Origin: Neurospora tetraspora
Lineage: Eukaryota; Ascomycota; Sordariomycetes; Sordariales; Sordariaceae
Reading direction: 5' to 3'
Length of the DNA: 64,000 nucleotides
Assembly (NCBI RefSeq): GCF_033439725.1
Contig: NW_026944389.1
Location: 3,501,001 to 3,565,000 of the forward strand
Shown: in pieces, positions 20,562 to 30,627 of the stretch
Layout of the letters: the number at the start of each line of letters is the position of its first letter
How positions within the stretch are numbered: the stretch's first letter is position 1
The notes under the pieces: generated by a model
Databases searched by the model: none
Told to the model about the DNA's origin: nothing
Seen by the model: the letters and a program-made list of their open reading frames with translations, nothing else
Translations under genes and position numbers: made by a program

Positions 20562-22101
20562 TCAAACGAAAGCTTCGCTCTTGATGACCAGCTTGCCCTT
20601 GGCAACCGCTTCGGTCTTCGCGTCCGCTTTCTCGCTAGAAGTCGTTTCGCTTGAAACAACCTCTTCTTTGAACACAGTAGGCTGAAGGGTGAGACCAGCA
20701 ATACCCTCAACCACGTCACCAACAGCGCCATATCCGGAAGTACCGGAATTACCGAGGCGAAGACCAGCAATACCCTCCGCAATGAGATCCTCGCAAGTCA
20801 GATAGCCTGTTACTTCGCCCTTCGATTCATTTGACTGGTCAGCTCCAACGATGTTAGACTCCGGCACCCCCATAACTCGGTCCATGGCAGTCATCGATAC
20901 CTGCGCATAATGAACCACCAGCTTTGCTTCCTCCAGTTTGCTGCATTTCTTGATGATGCTGCGAAACGTGGCGTACCAATGCATCCACCGATCCATGTGC
21001 ATTCCCGGCTCCCCTCCGTACATGACACCGGTTGGCGAGCCCCAGTCCCAGATGTAGGACGATTTCTTCCCGGACTTGTCGCTTGCGGGGTTGTCCCAGT
21101 CGAGCGCTTGCTGCCACAAGAGATGCGCGGCGAATTTCATCCACTCCGCGGCCGACGCCATGAAACATTCCTACTGTTCGATGGTGACCGGGTGGAAATC
21201 TTCGAGAGCAGCGCGCAACACCCAAGTGGCGGTGGGAATGATTCTGTGGAGGCCGGTGGCCGCGGTTCGAGCTTGGAACGAAGAGAAGTTGGTCCAGTGC
21301 CACATGACTTCTTGATCTCTTTCGTCGCGTGGGTAGGCTGTTGACGGTTCAGACGTTAGTCAGATTGCACTCTCGGAGAGAGAATGCAAAGAGTCGAGGA
21401 GAGGGTGAACACACGTAGGACAAACTTGTAGAGAGAGTCCGAGAAGTAGGGCAAGGGCTCCCACCATGTGAGATGGCAAAAGGGCTTAATGATGGAAAGA
21501 AATGTTAGCAATCGATGAGACGTCTGTGAAGAAAGGACGGAAGGGGAGAAATAGACGGGGAGAGAGGTGCAAAACAGACATTTGTTCCAAGGCCATCGCG
21601 TTCGCGCCTCATCCACTCCTTCTTCTCGACCTCCGCACCTGCTTCGTAGAGGTCTGCCAGGTTCTTGATGAGGTTCTGGAGTCTCTCCTGGGCAGGATGC
21701 CAATGGGGTATATTCTTCGCGACGTCGAAGAAAACGCACCAAAACTCTCGCATCACTCTGGCGGCTGGGTGTCTCAACTGCATACTGCTGGAGGACAGTG
21801 GACGCGCCGTCGTGTCGGACGACATATAGTTTTCTGGAACGGTCTTCAGTGGCATCAGCGCATGAATAGCGTTAGCAGTGGCTTGAAGTGACACCACGCG
21901 AGGATGATTCAGGTGTGCGATTAGATGCTCCATGACGAGCTCCTGGTCGTCTGTGAGATTCACATCACAAATCCAGAGATTTGGGAGGTAAGGATCCTCT
22001 CCTTCCAGGGCGGTAAAACTCATGAGGTCTGAGTTCATGGCCGATTCGTTCGAGACAGCAGTCGCGCCGCTTGATGAGTGCCTGTTTCCGCGTTCCATCA
22101 T
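20562..22101 (-). CDS. DUF3632-family protein interrupted by an in-frame TAG
   Basis: Exons 22101-21580, 21484-21415 and 21337-20562 form one frame of 455 codons, apart from TAG at codon 253 (bases 21173-21171). Intron 1 has a GCTAAC branch site. The first intron donor is GTCTGT and the second GTGTGT. Features of the fungal DUF3632 family are a helical N-terminal half, then WHWTNFSSFQAR, ATWVLRAALEDF and, after the stop, AAEWMKFAAHLLW. Similar patterns run straight across this point in the family as I recall it. TGG would fit at the stop. Alternatively a 51-nt intron (GTGTTGCG...CAGTAG, 21221-21171) would remove the stop in frame, but it would also delete the family segment VLRAALEDF and has no clear branch site. 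The C-terminal tail is Glu/Thr/Lys-rich. Function of the family is unknown. Confidence 0.6.
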
Positions 22102-22380
22102 GCCGACAGGAAATAACGAGTATGAGACGAATTAAGTCAGAGATGAAAGGGGACGTTAAGACATGGTAGGAGCGCGGTGAACAAACGAAAGTACTTGGCT
22201 GGCTCCAAAATATCTTCCTTTCAAGACCAGAAGAAGAGCGACGTGAGGGTTCAGACGGACAAAAAGTGAGAGAAACGAAGGTGAAAGAATAAATCGACCT
22301 TGGCATTTTGGCCGCAGCATTTCCTTGTGGCCAATTGACCAATATGCTCGGGGATACCCTAGAGGTATCTACTCGTCAGG

Positions 22381-22984
22381 TCTTCAAAACCGACCGTCTG
22401 ACTAGCGGGCGGGCCACTACACGACCAGCGACTCGTACCTGAAACTGGGGGTACCTCCCCACACCGCCATTTTGCTAGCAAATCAATGTAGATCTGTTCA
22501 ACAGCATATTTTTTTAGTTGCATGCAGCCCAATTCACCGCACTGCCCAACATCTCTGAATGTGCACCAGCCATTTGCACTCAACCGCTGAATTGCTTGCT
22601 CGAGTCGATAATATCGATAATTATACCCATATTTACGTGCAATCAGTCTTGATTGCATTCAACCCCCTTTGTTCAGTCCCTCTGTTGTGAGGAGGTTGAA
22701 GTTGTAAGGTAGTGCATGTCAAAATAGGTGTGTGATAATGGCCATGCAAAATAACGATATTTCATTTTTACGTGCATATGTTGACTGTCGAAGCGATATT
22801 GCATGCGACCAAGAAATATGGATATATTATTATAAAAAACTATTGGCTCCGGGTGGAAGACTTGCGTTTGTATGGGGAACGCTAGGAAGTGGATGTACCC
22901 CGCTCGGTACGAGTCGCTGGTCGTGTACGAGTCGCTGGCCCTGACTAGTGGCCCGCCCGCTAGTCAGACGGTCGGTTTTGAAGA
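22381..22984. mobile_element. Non-autonomous DNA element with terminal inverted repeats
   Basis: The outer ~38 bases at 22381-22418 (TCTTCAAAACCGACCGTCTG...) are an almost perfect inverted copy of 22984-22947. Inside these, a further subterminal block (ACGACCAGCGACTCGTACC) is also inverted, and occurs twice on the right side as direct copies of CGAGTCGCTGG. The interior is A+T-rich with no transposase-like frame. Length is 604 bp. No clear target duplication is visible at the ends. This fits a MITE or an internally deleted TIR transposon, sitting between the starts of the DUF3632 and MYND genes. Confidence 0.8.
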
Positions 22985-23352
22985 AACATATAGCACATGA
23001 CTCCTTCCTTCCCTATCTTTTTTCCAGTTCCAGGACCCACCAGCCATTTATTGCAGACACCCGCCTACAAGTAGAGGGGCACGTCCAGGATGGAAGGAAC
23101 CTCGGGCTCTTTGGCATCTCTAAGAAGGAAGGTACGGCCAAGGGCCGTACTCGTCTGGACTAGAATCGCCCGTTGCGACCCAAGGCGTGTCTACAAGGCG
23201 TTTACAGCCCAGGCGAGTAGCTCTGCATATCGGGGAAGGCACAAACAATTGGAACCGGGCATTCATCCATCGTCACTTCGTCCTTCCACTTCTTCTGGTA
23301 ACCAGAATCTTTCCTGCTCAACCCCTCCACCTTTGAGTCTCAGATAACCATT
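22985..23352. other. Promoter/leader of the MYND-finger gene
   Basis: This 370-bp stretch runs from the TIR element to the first ATG of the MYND gene. No recognisable elements were found, apart from a pyrimidine-rich 3' part typical of fungal leaders. Confidence 0.35.
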
Positions 23353-25461
23353 ATGCCAGACATTCCATATACAATGCATTCCTTGTTTCTTCTAGGCAAA
23401 GGCTTGCTACAGACGATAACCCAAATATTCCAATATCTGCCTATCCTTAGGTTTCACACGGCACCCGGGTGTGTCCCAAGCATGCTTCCCACACCGTCGT
23501 CCCAATCTGTTCCTGCGGAGAGCCAAAATAGCGATAGCAAACGCAAACGCACACCACTGCCATCACCACAACCGACTAGTGAGGCCGTGGATCCGGATAG
23601 CCCCTCCAGCGCTTCAAGTGTACGTGCCGTCAGAAAGCGTATCAAGATACAAATTCGAACTCACAGCTCTGAAGAGAACGAAATGGAAGACGAATCCACA
23701 CAGTTCTCTGACGATTACGTCTCGGACGACGACGTTTCGTCGAGCAGCAGCTGGAGCCACACTACAGTCTCGACATGGATCAATACTGAATCGGAGTTCG
23801 TGATCAAGATCAAACATGAGACAATACCTGAGGATCCATTGCTCCCCAAAGTCACGAATGTGTGCGTCATGTGCGACAAGCCAGCAACCGTGCCATGTAT
23901 GTGGTGCGGCCGCGAGTCAGATATTGGCTGGTGTTCTAGCTCCCACGTTAGGGAGTTCGAGAATATACATTCGCCACAGTCACCTCTTTGCAATCAATTC
24001 GCACACGAGTTCAACGACAGCCAACGCCCGGGTCCCGATTATCGTCGCCTTGTTTACTTCCCAAAAGACGGAAACAATCCAGTCTGCTGTTAGGGTCGGC
24101 TCCAAGAAGATAGTGAGGTTTCATCGTCGCTTGTTGTCCAGAATCCGGACATTGTCGAATATTGGAAGGAGAGAGGAGGTCTGCAAGTGTTTTACCCCTG
24201 CTACAAAGTTACCACCCCGAGAGATGTCCCCGTGACCACGATGAGCAACTTCGTGTTTGTGGCATCCTATAGCCTGACGGGAGAGTACTTTCCAGAGGAG
24301 GTCAATCAATCCCTGGCTGCCCTAACCAAAGGACTCACCCCCTTGCTTCCTGGAACGGTGGTTATTGCGGCACTGTCATGGTCTCCTGAACGAACACCGC
24401 CCCTCAACCTCGAGGATGTTACCGGCCGTGATATTGTATTTGCACTAGACAAATTGAAGTTCGATAATGTCGGGGTGTGCAACAGACTGGTGTGCAACCC
24501 TGATCCAAGTCGCAATAACCAACCTTCGGTACCTGGCATCAAGATCACCGACTTTAACAACCCATTCTTCGAGCGTGCGTTTGGGACCGAGCATAGAATC
24601 GAGAGCATGCAACCGGTTCAGGTCTTCAAAAGAGAAATGCACTATAAAGGGCATAAGAAGATGTTCGGCTGTACTATTCCCTTTCTCCTCGGTTTGCCTT
24701 GGATTACCTGTGCCGATAACGACATTCGGTGGATTATAGAAAAGAGGAAAATCGAAAAGCCAATCAACCTCCGCTACCTGAATTTCCGATTCGATGCGGA
24801 GGATGAGCGGCGGGTCTTGGAAAATATTCGATTGTCGAGGAATGAGGATTATCAGGCAGCAACCTGTCACTACGGAACCTTCGTTCTTGTACATTTGCTG
24901 GGAGTCAAAATCTACCCTTACCACATCTCGGCCTTATGCGACTATCTCGACTACTGTTTCGAATCCACCACCACTCCGAGCAAGGAAGGGTTTCTTGACT
25001 CTTGGCGACGGTGGTGCCAGGTGCATGATGGAGATGGTGATGATTTTATCTCACCTTACGATACTGACGACCAAGAGGAAATTGATTTTTCCAACGATGG
25101 CATCGACGCATCAGCAAGGAATTTGTGGGGCGAATTTGGTGAACGCCTGATCAAAGACATCGAGGATTGTTCTGCCGTCATATTGGAGGATCTTTGGCCG
25201 GTTATCTTTGGAGACGCAATGGGACTTGATGATTCGGCATCCGAGTCTACTTCAAGCCACGGCGGCGGCGCTTCCTTGACGGAATACGTTGAAGATGTAC
25301 CATTGCGCGCCAAGCCATCGACCTCTGCTGGTTTGGACGGCGAAACTATCGTGGCACCCATTGAGGACGAGTCGTTGCGCGCCAAATCCCGATCACCACT
25401 TACTTCAAGACGGTCGACTTCCAGTCTGAGCCAGCTCTCCAATACCCCCTCGTGGCCGTGA
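23353..25461 (+). CDS. MYND-type zinc-finger protein interrupted by an in-frame TAG
   Basis: One open frame of 702 codons is broken only by TAG at codon 247 (24091-24093). Before it lies an Arg/Ser-rich, acidic N-terminal region and a zinc finger of MYND type at about residues 170-212 (VCVMCDKPATVPCMWCGRES, then WCSSSHVREFENIH and SPLCNQF). The C-x2-C...C-x2-C...C...H...C spacing is complete. The family-like segment DYRRLVYFPKDGNNP runs directly into the stop and resumes after it with RLQEDSEVSSSLVVQNPDIV and VEYWKERGGLQVFYPC, so the stop interrupts a domain. TGG would fit. The C-terminal tail is Asp/Ser-rich. The first ATG may not be the true start, since a second Met (MLPTPSSQ) at 23482 has better surrounding composition. 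The role is unknown; MYND fingers bind proline-rich partners. Confidence 0.6.
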
Positions 25462-26415
25462 TACAGAGTAGAGTTCTGGGTGATATTTCTTGGCGTTTTG
25501 GTTTGGCTGAGCAGTGTATAAAACAGTTTATGGGAACCGTGTTGTTTATATAGGGTAGGATTCTGTCGAAAAATTCTTATGGTTCAGTTCAGCGTACAAT
25601 GCATTCTTATGGTGGAAGATACAGTACAATACTGGTTTGATTGTTAGCTCAAGACCTCGGATCAACTTCCCTAAGCGTTTTCATATCTCTGTGATCCGTT
25701 TCGTTCTACAACCAAAGCGTGATCTTACCTTGCATATACTATTTTGAAAATTTGATATGCTATATTAAATCTTGTTAATGCCTTTCCGATCCGTACCTAA
25801 CTATTCATTTTACCTTTATAAGGTTTAGGACAATTCGGGATAGTATCTCGTCCAGTATACCAGGAGTACCAAGCTAACAAACAAACTAGTATTTGATTGT
25901 ATCATCCTCTCCCTCAGTGCACAGTCTACCGCCGTGCTAGCTATAGGAAGCATTGTAAGAAGAATACTAGAGACCCTTTTCAAGATGTGATCGTCACCAT
26001 TTTTTTGTACTTGATGAGACATTATGAAGTTCCCAAATGTATTCTGCTCACAGCCCAGACATGGAAGCACCGTGACACAGCCGGGCCGGGCCGTAGTGGG
26101 GCCGTGCAATGACATAAAAACTGGGGCTTGCAAGCCGAAATATCGGGCAGATCCCGGACGGGACGGACATGTACATGAAGGAGATATCGATAACAGGGGG
26201 GGAGATGTGTTGGTTGATTTTGCAAACCTGGCTCTTTGAGAGCTAATTTCTCTTGGACATCCTCTTTTCTATCGGAATCCGTGGGACGTTGATTCTATGA
26301 GTGATCTCTCATTGTCTTGCCTTCTTTTCTGTGCCGACACCTAGAAGCTATAGACGACTCAGGAATCCTGTCAACAATATAACTATAACTCCAGAATGAT
26401 CAAATAACAAATCAA
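25462..26415. other. Intergenic region, nothing recognised
   Basis: A+T-rich sequence lies 3' of the MYND gene. The motif CATTCTTATGG occurs twice, about 40 bp apart near 25580-25612. No coding or RNA feature is supported until the tRNA at 26416. Confidence 0.45.
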
Positions 26416-26502
26416 GGGCTATTGGTCTAGGGGTATGATTTTCGCTTCGCATTGTGCAATGCGCCTTGTGAAAGGTCACCGGTTCAAATCCGGTATAGTC
26501 CA
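26416..26502 (+). tRNA. tRNA-Ala (anticodon CGC), intron-containing
   Basis: Acceptor GGGCTAT pairs with ATAGTCC through a G3-T70 wobble, the classic alanine identity element. The D-arm is GTCTAGGGGTATGAT. The anticodon stem TTCGC (26441-26445) pairs with GTGAA, and the loop reads TT-CGC-A followed by a 15-nt intron and then T. The T-arm is ACCGG-TTCAAAT-CCGGT with discriminator A. A T6 run starts three bases downstream and is the Pol III terminator. Confidence 0.85.
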
Positions 26503-26791
26503 TTGTTTTTTCTTCTATTTTCCTTTTTTCCCACTTGCCGATTTTTCTTTTTGCAATGAAGATTCCAAACCTCTTTTTTTGTGAAGATGTGACAGAGGCT
26601 GATAGGTGTCAACATTACCAGTGTTGCATACTGACGGGAAGATGCATGTTTGTGGGGGGTGCCTGCCGCGACGGGGTATTTATGATCACAAATATCAGTC
26701 TCGAAATTGTTTCCAAAACATCCAATTACTATTACGATTACTACGCTACCCATCTCATCCAGATTCTTTCTGCAATCCTAGCTATGATGGA

Positions 26792-28186
26792 TCAAACTGC
26801 GTACGCTCTCAGGACAGGCTCCTCCTTCAACTTGGCCGGATAGGCAATCAACCTGACAGCCGCAAGCACAATGTCTCCCGCCGTCTTGATTCCATCCGCG
26901 AGCTCCAACCCCGGCGCGACAACATTCTGACAGATGTCATGAATATCCGACTCGATTCTCTCCAGGCTCGCCGGTCCTCCATTCCGCAACGCATCGAGCG
27001 TCAGCGCCGCAACAAGCGGATGGGACAACAGGCTCGAATGGCCGTAGAACCCACCGCCGGGCGACACTCCGCAAACCGTTTGCACCTCGACATTCGTCAC
27101 GCCCTTCTTGCGCGCGTTCCCAATCCTCGCCGACGCCGTCAAGCCAATCTGCGGCTGCACAACCTCGTCAAAGAGACTCGACCAAAACGACGTTGTAGGG
27201 ACGTACGCGTCCCCGCCACCCGCCGCCCGCAGGGTGCTGATCAAGTTCGAGTTATACTCCTGCTGCAGCACCGACGGCGGGCAAGGCAATCCCTCCTTGA
27301 TATCGTTCGTGAGATTTCCCGCGTTCAAGCACAGCCCGTTCGCCAGCACGGTGCCGTGGAAATCCGGACTGACGGAGATCAGCTGGCGCACTTTGGGCAC
27401 CGTGCTCGGCCAGTAGGTGAACACCCACTGCGTGGCCAGGTTTCCCTGGGACCAACCGATCACGTTCAGCTCGCGGTCGTCGCCGATGAGCGCCTTCACG
27501 TAGCTGATGGCGTAGGCGATGAACTCGGCGTTTGACTGCGCGTCGTTTAGCATGGCGGCGGGCACGTTGAGCCACACGGCGTCGGCGGCGCCGGCTGAGG
27601 TGATGACTTTGAGCAGGTTGGGGCCGAAGGCTTCGTGGCCGTAGGAACCGGTGCCGGGGACGAAGAGGACTACTTGGCGGTTGCTGGACGCGGTGAAGCC
27701 CGGTGGAAGGTAGATGGCGGCGCGGAGGGCCTCTTCGGGGATGGTGAAGGAGGGGTCCACATCTGAGGACCGGGGGTAGTGAACCCCTGGGACGTCTGGG
27801 TTGTTTAGGTTGCTGAAGCTGTCGCGAGGATCGAGAGGGCCAACCAGGGTATCGGTTATAGTGTCGGGCTCGTCGATGTAGTTGATGTCGATGCCCTGGC
27901 CGGGCAGGATGTTCTGGTGTGCCTGGCGGACGACCTTGTCCCAGAAAGTATCAGCACCGTTTGAATCAGTCGTGCTGGCCCAGATGCCGTCTAGTCGGCT
28001 TTGGAGGTCAGATTCGCTTTCCGGAGCTTCGCGAAGTGTGCTGGACTCGTTCCTGTTAGAGATTTGTCCGACAGCCCGGGCATTGTTACGGCGCTCCGGT
28101 CCGGATGTGGTGGGCAGACCGAAAGCGACTTGAGCGAACAAGGTGACGGTGCTGAGGAGCACCGCAGTCCTGGAGGTGAGAATCAT
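26792..28186 (-). CDS. Secreted lipase of the Candida antarctica lipase B type
   Basis: A single exon encodes 464 residues, beginning with a signal peptide (MILTSRTAVLLSTVTLFAQVAFG). The alpha/beta-hydrolase core has the oxyanion-side FVPGTGSYG (near 176) and the nucleophile elbow GWSQGN with Ser near 246. It then has SPDFHGTV, the acid segment SLFDEVVQPQ that aligns by eye with the catalytic-Asp segment of CALB, and a late GHSSLL that matches the CALB catalytic-His segment. The protein would cleave ester bonds of acyl lipids or polyesters outside the cell. A 90-residue N-terminal region precedes the fold, longer than in CALB. A TATA-like site lies about 105 bp upstream of the ATG. Codon use is typical of the neighbouring genes. 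Confidence 0.85.
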   Translation of the reverse strand: MILTSRTAVLLSTVTLFAQVAFGLPTTSGPERRNNARAVGQISNRNESSTLREAPESESDLQSRLDGIWASTTDSNGADTFWDKVVRQAHQNILPGQGIDINYIDEPDTITDTLVGPLDPRDSFSNLNNPDVPGVHYPRSSDVDPSFTIPEEALRAAIYLPPGFTASSNRQVVLFVPGTGSYGHEAFGPNLLKVITSAGAADAVWLNVPAAMLNDAQSNAEFIAYAISYVKALIGDDRELNVIGWSQGNLATQWVFTYWPSTVPKVRQLISVSPDFHGTVLANGLCLNAGNLTNDIKEGLPCPPSVLQQEYNSNLISTLRAAGGGDAYVPTTSFWSSLFDEVVQPQIGLTASARIGNARKKGVTNVEVQTVCGVSPGGGFYGHSSLLSHPLVAALTLDALRNGGPASLERIESDIHDICQNVVAPGLELADGIKTAGDIVLAAVRLIAYPAKLKEEPVLRAYAV

Positions 28187-28287
28187 CTTATCGAAGCTTG
28201 ACGACCCTGGGAATCCCGTAATCTGCGGAGTAAGAATGGCTTATCAAAGTAAGTATGTCGAATAAGCACCAGGAGAGCACCGGGCCA

Positions 28288-28299
28288 TTTATATATAAG
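28288..28299 (-). promoter_or_regulatory. TATA box upstream of the lipase gene
   Basis: On the minus strand the sequence reads TTATATATAAAT, about 105 bp before the lipase ATG at 28186. This is a suitable position for a TATA element in a regulated secreted-enzyme gene. It is the only such match in this upstream region. Confidence 0.45.
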
Positions 28300-29091
28300 T
28301 GCCCCCGAGTTCCCAGGTCCTTGGATCCTTGGATCCCTAGGCATCCTGGTGGCCGTATCCCATCCTAGCGTGCTTGCTGTGAAGCTAAACTGTCGATGGC
28401 ATCGATCGCTCGTCCTTTTCCATTCTTCGGTCGATCCCCAGCCTTTCGGAATCCTACACTACAACCACGGTCTGGCACTTCGCACTATCTGCATGGAGAG
28501 GGGGGTATCACACAATCGGTGAGGATGCCCTCAACACCACGACCTCACGCGCGTGTGAATCCCTTCCTGTTAGGTGCCCCCCATTCTCGAAATCATTCAC
28601 ACCGGGACTTGACATCACACCGGGATTGTGGACTATATGGGTTGGGGCTCTTTCCCACAGGCCCGCAAGTTGCGGAGTTGAGGTGACGTTGATCGTCGTG
28701 GCCCAAAGCGGGGGAAGGTTGCATTCGCAAGCTTATCTTTTTCAGGAACATGATCATCATCATTCTTCCATGGATGAAGAAGTCCGAACCGAAGAAAGTG
28801 CACACATTCATTCAGCCAAGATCGCAACACCCATTCAGCTGAATGAAGTCTCCGAGGTCTCCCTCCAAAAGAGAGAATGCATGAAGCGATCATGAGCCCA
28901 GACAGACTAAGCTGACAAACCTCCTCAGCTCACCTTCCCTTCTCATCCTTTTCTAGCATTCTCTTTCTGCTTCAATAGTCTCACGCATTCGACGTCATGA
29001 ACAATAACAACAACCGGAAAAGAGGAGAAAATCACATGCAAATATAATGAACGAACCTCTAATCGCAAACTCTTCCAAGCTTGGGTTCTCT
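28300..29091. other. Intergenic region, nothing recognised
   Basis: No gene is supported upstream of the lipase. Short frames on both strands overlap each other without motif support. Confidence 0.4.
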
Positions 29092-29414
29092 TTCCCAAGC
29101 TCAAACGTCTTGACAGTCGCCAAGACTTCCCGAGAATTGAGCTGACCACAACTTTTGGGCAAACGGGTCTTCGAAACCAAACGAATAAGACTTCATTTGC
29201 TTGTATCTCCGCCAAAGGAGCATATATAAGAAAACTGATTGTGGATTCGACATCAGCGTGCATGATTATCAATATAGTACCCTTTCTGGTAATATAATTG
29301 AGTTTCTTGATTTTCGTCTTTCGTCTTTCGTTTCGAAGGTCCGTTTGCCAAAAACTTGTGGTTAGCTCAATTCTCGGGAAGTCTTGGCGACTGTCAAGAC
29401 GTTTGAGCTTGGGA
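29092..29414. repeat. Fold-back inverted repeat with ~90-bp arms
   Basis: The left arm at about 29092-29182 and right arm at about 29329-29414 are inverted copies, nearly identical over about 85-90 bases (core AGCTCAAACGTCTTGACAGT on the left, its complement on the right). They are separated by about 145 bp of unrelated A+T-rich sequence. Differences are a few substitutions and a short indel. Size and structure suit a fold-back MITE, or a locus whose transcript would form a long hairpin RNA. It lies 140 bp from the tRNA-Phe gene. Confidence 0.85.
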
Positions 29415-29552
29415 ACTGTAGAAGTGCTATATCATATATATACATGGCCACAAAAAGTAAACAAATCTATCCAATCCAGCCAGCACAAACAAGGAAAGGA
29501 AAAAGGTACAAACAAACAAAAGCATCAGAGTAGAAATTTGCAAAAAAAAGAT

Positions 29553-29641
29553 TGCGGTTTGTGTGGATCGAACACACGACCTTCAGATTTATGAGTGAAG
29601 TGGACTTCAGTCTGACGCTCTCCCAACTGAGCTAAACCCGC
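29553..29641 (-). tRNA. tRNA-Phe (anticodon GAA), intron-containing
   Basis: The minus strand reads a complete tRNA with acceptor GCGGGTT/AACCGC-type pairing. The D-arm is GCTCAGTTGGGAGAGC, the anticodon arm CAGAC-TGAAG..ATCTG and the T-arm GTGTG-TTCGATC-CACAC, with discriminator A. The mature part appears the same as the Neurospora tRNA-Phe I remember. The intron of 16 nt follows the base 3' of the anticodon GAA. T-rich sequence follows downstream on the minus strand. Confidence 0.95.
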
Positions 29642-30199
29642 TCGCTTGATTGGATATCCAGGGTTGACGTGATCCTTAAGAGTTGCAGAGTACCTACCAC
29701 CCCCACTACCTACTACACTGCTAGAAATCAGAGATTTTCCTGTTGAGCGCTTTGATTATTTGTTGCAAAGGTGCCCTGCGAGCATATATTCTCTAAACCG
29801 ATACGCAAGCTGTACTTGCTTTGCTCTCACGGTCATATCCCCTCTGACGCTTATATCCCCCTTGGGCAGATGAGACCAATTGTGGTTGCTGGAAGGCGGT
29901 AGGTAGCATGACGGGATGTTGGGTGCACGATGTCAGATGTGGTTTTTCCCTAGAAACTAGACAACGGCCGCACTGAAAATTGATCATTTCGTTATGATCT
30001 CGTCCAACACTTAACAAGAGCCAAGTCCAATGACAACTGGTCAGGTTGAATTCTTGACTGAGTGTCTCTATCGTACAGATGGACTTTTATTGTCTCTGCA
30101 CCTGTTGTGCACACGCCGTTCGTGGTCCAAAACATTTCGTCCACATTTACAAAATCTGCTGATATAGACTCACAAAATAACCGACCCAAACAATAACTT

Positions 30200-30290
30200 G
30201 CCCGGCTGGCGCAATCGGTAGCGCGCAAGACTTCTATTCTCCTTCGAGATCGCAATCTTGAGGCTGTGGGTTCGAGTCCCACGTTGGGCT
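30200..30290 (+). tRNA. tRNA-Arg (anticodon TCT), intron-containing
   Basis: GCCCGGC pairs with GTTGGGC as acceptor. The D-arm is GGCGCAATCGGTAGCGC. The anticodon stem CAAGA/TCTTG encloses CT-TCT-A, an 18-nt intron, then A. The T-arm is GTGGG-TTCGAGT-CCCAC. A T5 run begins at the last base and serves as Pol III terminator. Confidence 0.9.
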
Positions 30291-30627
30291 TTTTGCTGTT
30301 GTCGACATGGTAGTCAATCAATCACCTGGGGTCCCTGGTTGTTCTGAACGGCCTTCCTTTTTTTTGCTTGGTGTCTGGGATCATGAGTCGAGAGAACAGG
30401 TATTCCACGGATCTTAAATGGCGCAGGTATGAATGACTGTGATGATAACTTCTAGCAGGCATCTCGGGGCCGTCGCTTTCACAATTTGTAACTATCAATG
30501 GAGACTTCGTTCAGTTCTGGATGGTGAAAAGAAAAAAAACTTTGAACGAGAACAGAAACAATGTGCACAATAGTAAACGGCCCTCCAACTTTCGACGCTC
30601 ACCATACCAGCAGCTGCCCAGACATCC

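Noticed and set aside
26606-27575. Long plus and alternative minus frames across the lipase gene
   Set aside because: They are shadow frames of the G+C-rich lipase coding region, which has signal peptide and catalytic motifs.
28318-28342. Repeated GGATCCTT near the lipase promoter
   Set aside because: Only about two and a half short copies; too small to call a regulatory array.
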